In this document: piece by piece, positions 6,516-6,746 of the stretch | Position numbering within the stretch: the first letter of the stretch is position 1 | Layout: each line of letters opens with the position of its first letter | Assembly: GCA_945876985.1 (NCBI GenBank) | Contig: CAMCQX010000090.1 | Span: 1 to 6,746 of the forward strand | Direction of reading: 5' to 3' | Length of the DNA: 6,746 bases | Source: Chitinophaga pinensis | Lineage (GTDB): Bacteria > Bacteroidota > Bacteroidia > UKL13-3 | Notes under the pieces: generated by a model | Databases searched by the model: none | Seen by the model: only the letters and a program-made list of their open reading frames with translations | What the model was told of the DNA's origin: nothing | Made by a program: the position numbers and the translations under genes

Positions 6516-6687
6516 TTACGTAAAACTTTCCAATCCTTTTAGCCTCTCGTAAGTTTCTTTTATTGATTCCCCTTTCTCTGCGGCTCTTGTCAGTGTTCCT
6601 CTCCAATAATTTGGATAGGTCATTATTTCTCTTGTTTGCCCTAGCGTTAACTGCTTCTTATTCGTTGATTCTTCTTGATTTTCCATG
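6516..6687 (-). CDS. Small hypothetical protein (56 residues)
   Basis: The frame is open from an ATG at 6701 (61 residues, MKQNNMENQ...), but the second ATG at 6687 is preferred because it lines up with the start of the neighbouring ORF at 6479 through a shared repeat; the start choice is not certain. The protein MENQEES...LTLGQTREIMTYPNYWRGTLTRAAEKGESIKETYERLKGLESFT is soluble, charged and mostly helix-prone, with an aromatic PNYW in the middle and no membrane segment. It precedes the other minus-strand ORF by 36 bp and may be co-transcribed with it. Beyond the first six residues and a faint LTLGQT / LNLEKT match, the two differ. No family is recognised. The repeated start region and less AT-rich codons support coding, but short ORFs like this can be spurious. 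Confidence 0.45.
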
Positions 6688-6689
6688 TT
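6673..6689 (-). repeat. Direct repeat copy 2, start region of small ORF
   Basis: This is the partner of the 17-base repeat at 6466-6482. It spans the preferred start codon (complement of 6685-6687) and the MENQE codons of the ORF ending at 6516. Confidence 0.7.
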
Positions 6690-6712
6690 GTTTTGTTTCA
6701 TTTTTAATTAAT

Positions 6713-6724
6713 GAAAAATTTTTC
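6713..6724. promoter_or_regulatory. Perfect 12-bp palindrome upstream of minus-strand ORFs
   Basis: GAAAAATTTTTC at 6713-6724 is perfectly self-complementary and lies about 25 bases upstream of the preferred start at 6687. It could be a regulator site for the small minus-strand ORFs. A/T palindromes are common by chance at this base composition, and no TAnnTTTG match is seen on the minus strand nearby. Confidence 0.2.
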
Positions 6725-6746
6725 TTTTGTCGTATAAAATGTGTTT

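Noticed and set aside
6240..6701. Toxin-antitoxin pair made of the two minus-strand small ORFs
   Set aside because: Size and tandem layout fit, but neither protein shows a recognisable toxin or DNA-binding antitoxin motif, so no such call is made.

Overview
The window is AT-rich, single-strand-biased bacterial DNA that most likely comes from a member of the Bacteroidota (Flavobacteriales, Sphingobacteriales or Chitinophagales type). The main reasons are the C-terminal type A sorting signal of the type IX secretion system (T9SS) on the large protein, a Bacteroidota-style promoter candidate (TAnnTTTG), near absence of Shine-Dalgarno sites, strong Asn/Ser/Thr/Ile/Lys codon bias, and a lipoprotein lipobox of the loose kind usual in this phylum.

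Layout: positions 1-291 are non-coding and hold three inverted repeats and a promoter candidate. A small predicted lipoprotein (292-759, +) lies 4 bp upstream of a very large gene (764-5788, +), so the two are probably co-transcribed. The large gene encodes a 1674-residue secreted, thermolysin-like (M4) zinc metallopeptidase. In order it has a signal peptide, FTP and PepSY propeptide domains, an M4 catalytic domain interrupted by a C2-like domain of about 115 residues, four calcium-binding-type CUB domains, a PKD domain, three Ig-like repeats with an exact 80-residue period plus a degenerate fourth, and the T9SS sorting domain. All expected catalytic and zinc-binding residues are present.

Downstream is a small multi-spanning membrane protein of unknown function (5866-6195, +). 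Converging on it from the right edge are two very small minus-strand ORFs (6516-6687 and 6240-6479) that share a near-identical start region (MENQ-D/E-E) and are otherwise unrecognised.

Together the lipoprotein and protease look like a surface or secretion module: an exported, calcium-dependent protease that is anchored or released through T9SS, with an envelope lipoprotein made from the same transcript. The role of the lipoprotein is inference from position only. Nothing here is recognisable as a mobile element, CRISPR array, tRNA or rRNA. The most unusual items are the C2-like domain nested inside the M4 catalytic domain, the decaying fourth Ig repeat, the tandem leader hairpins, and the paired small minus-strand ORFs.
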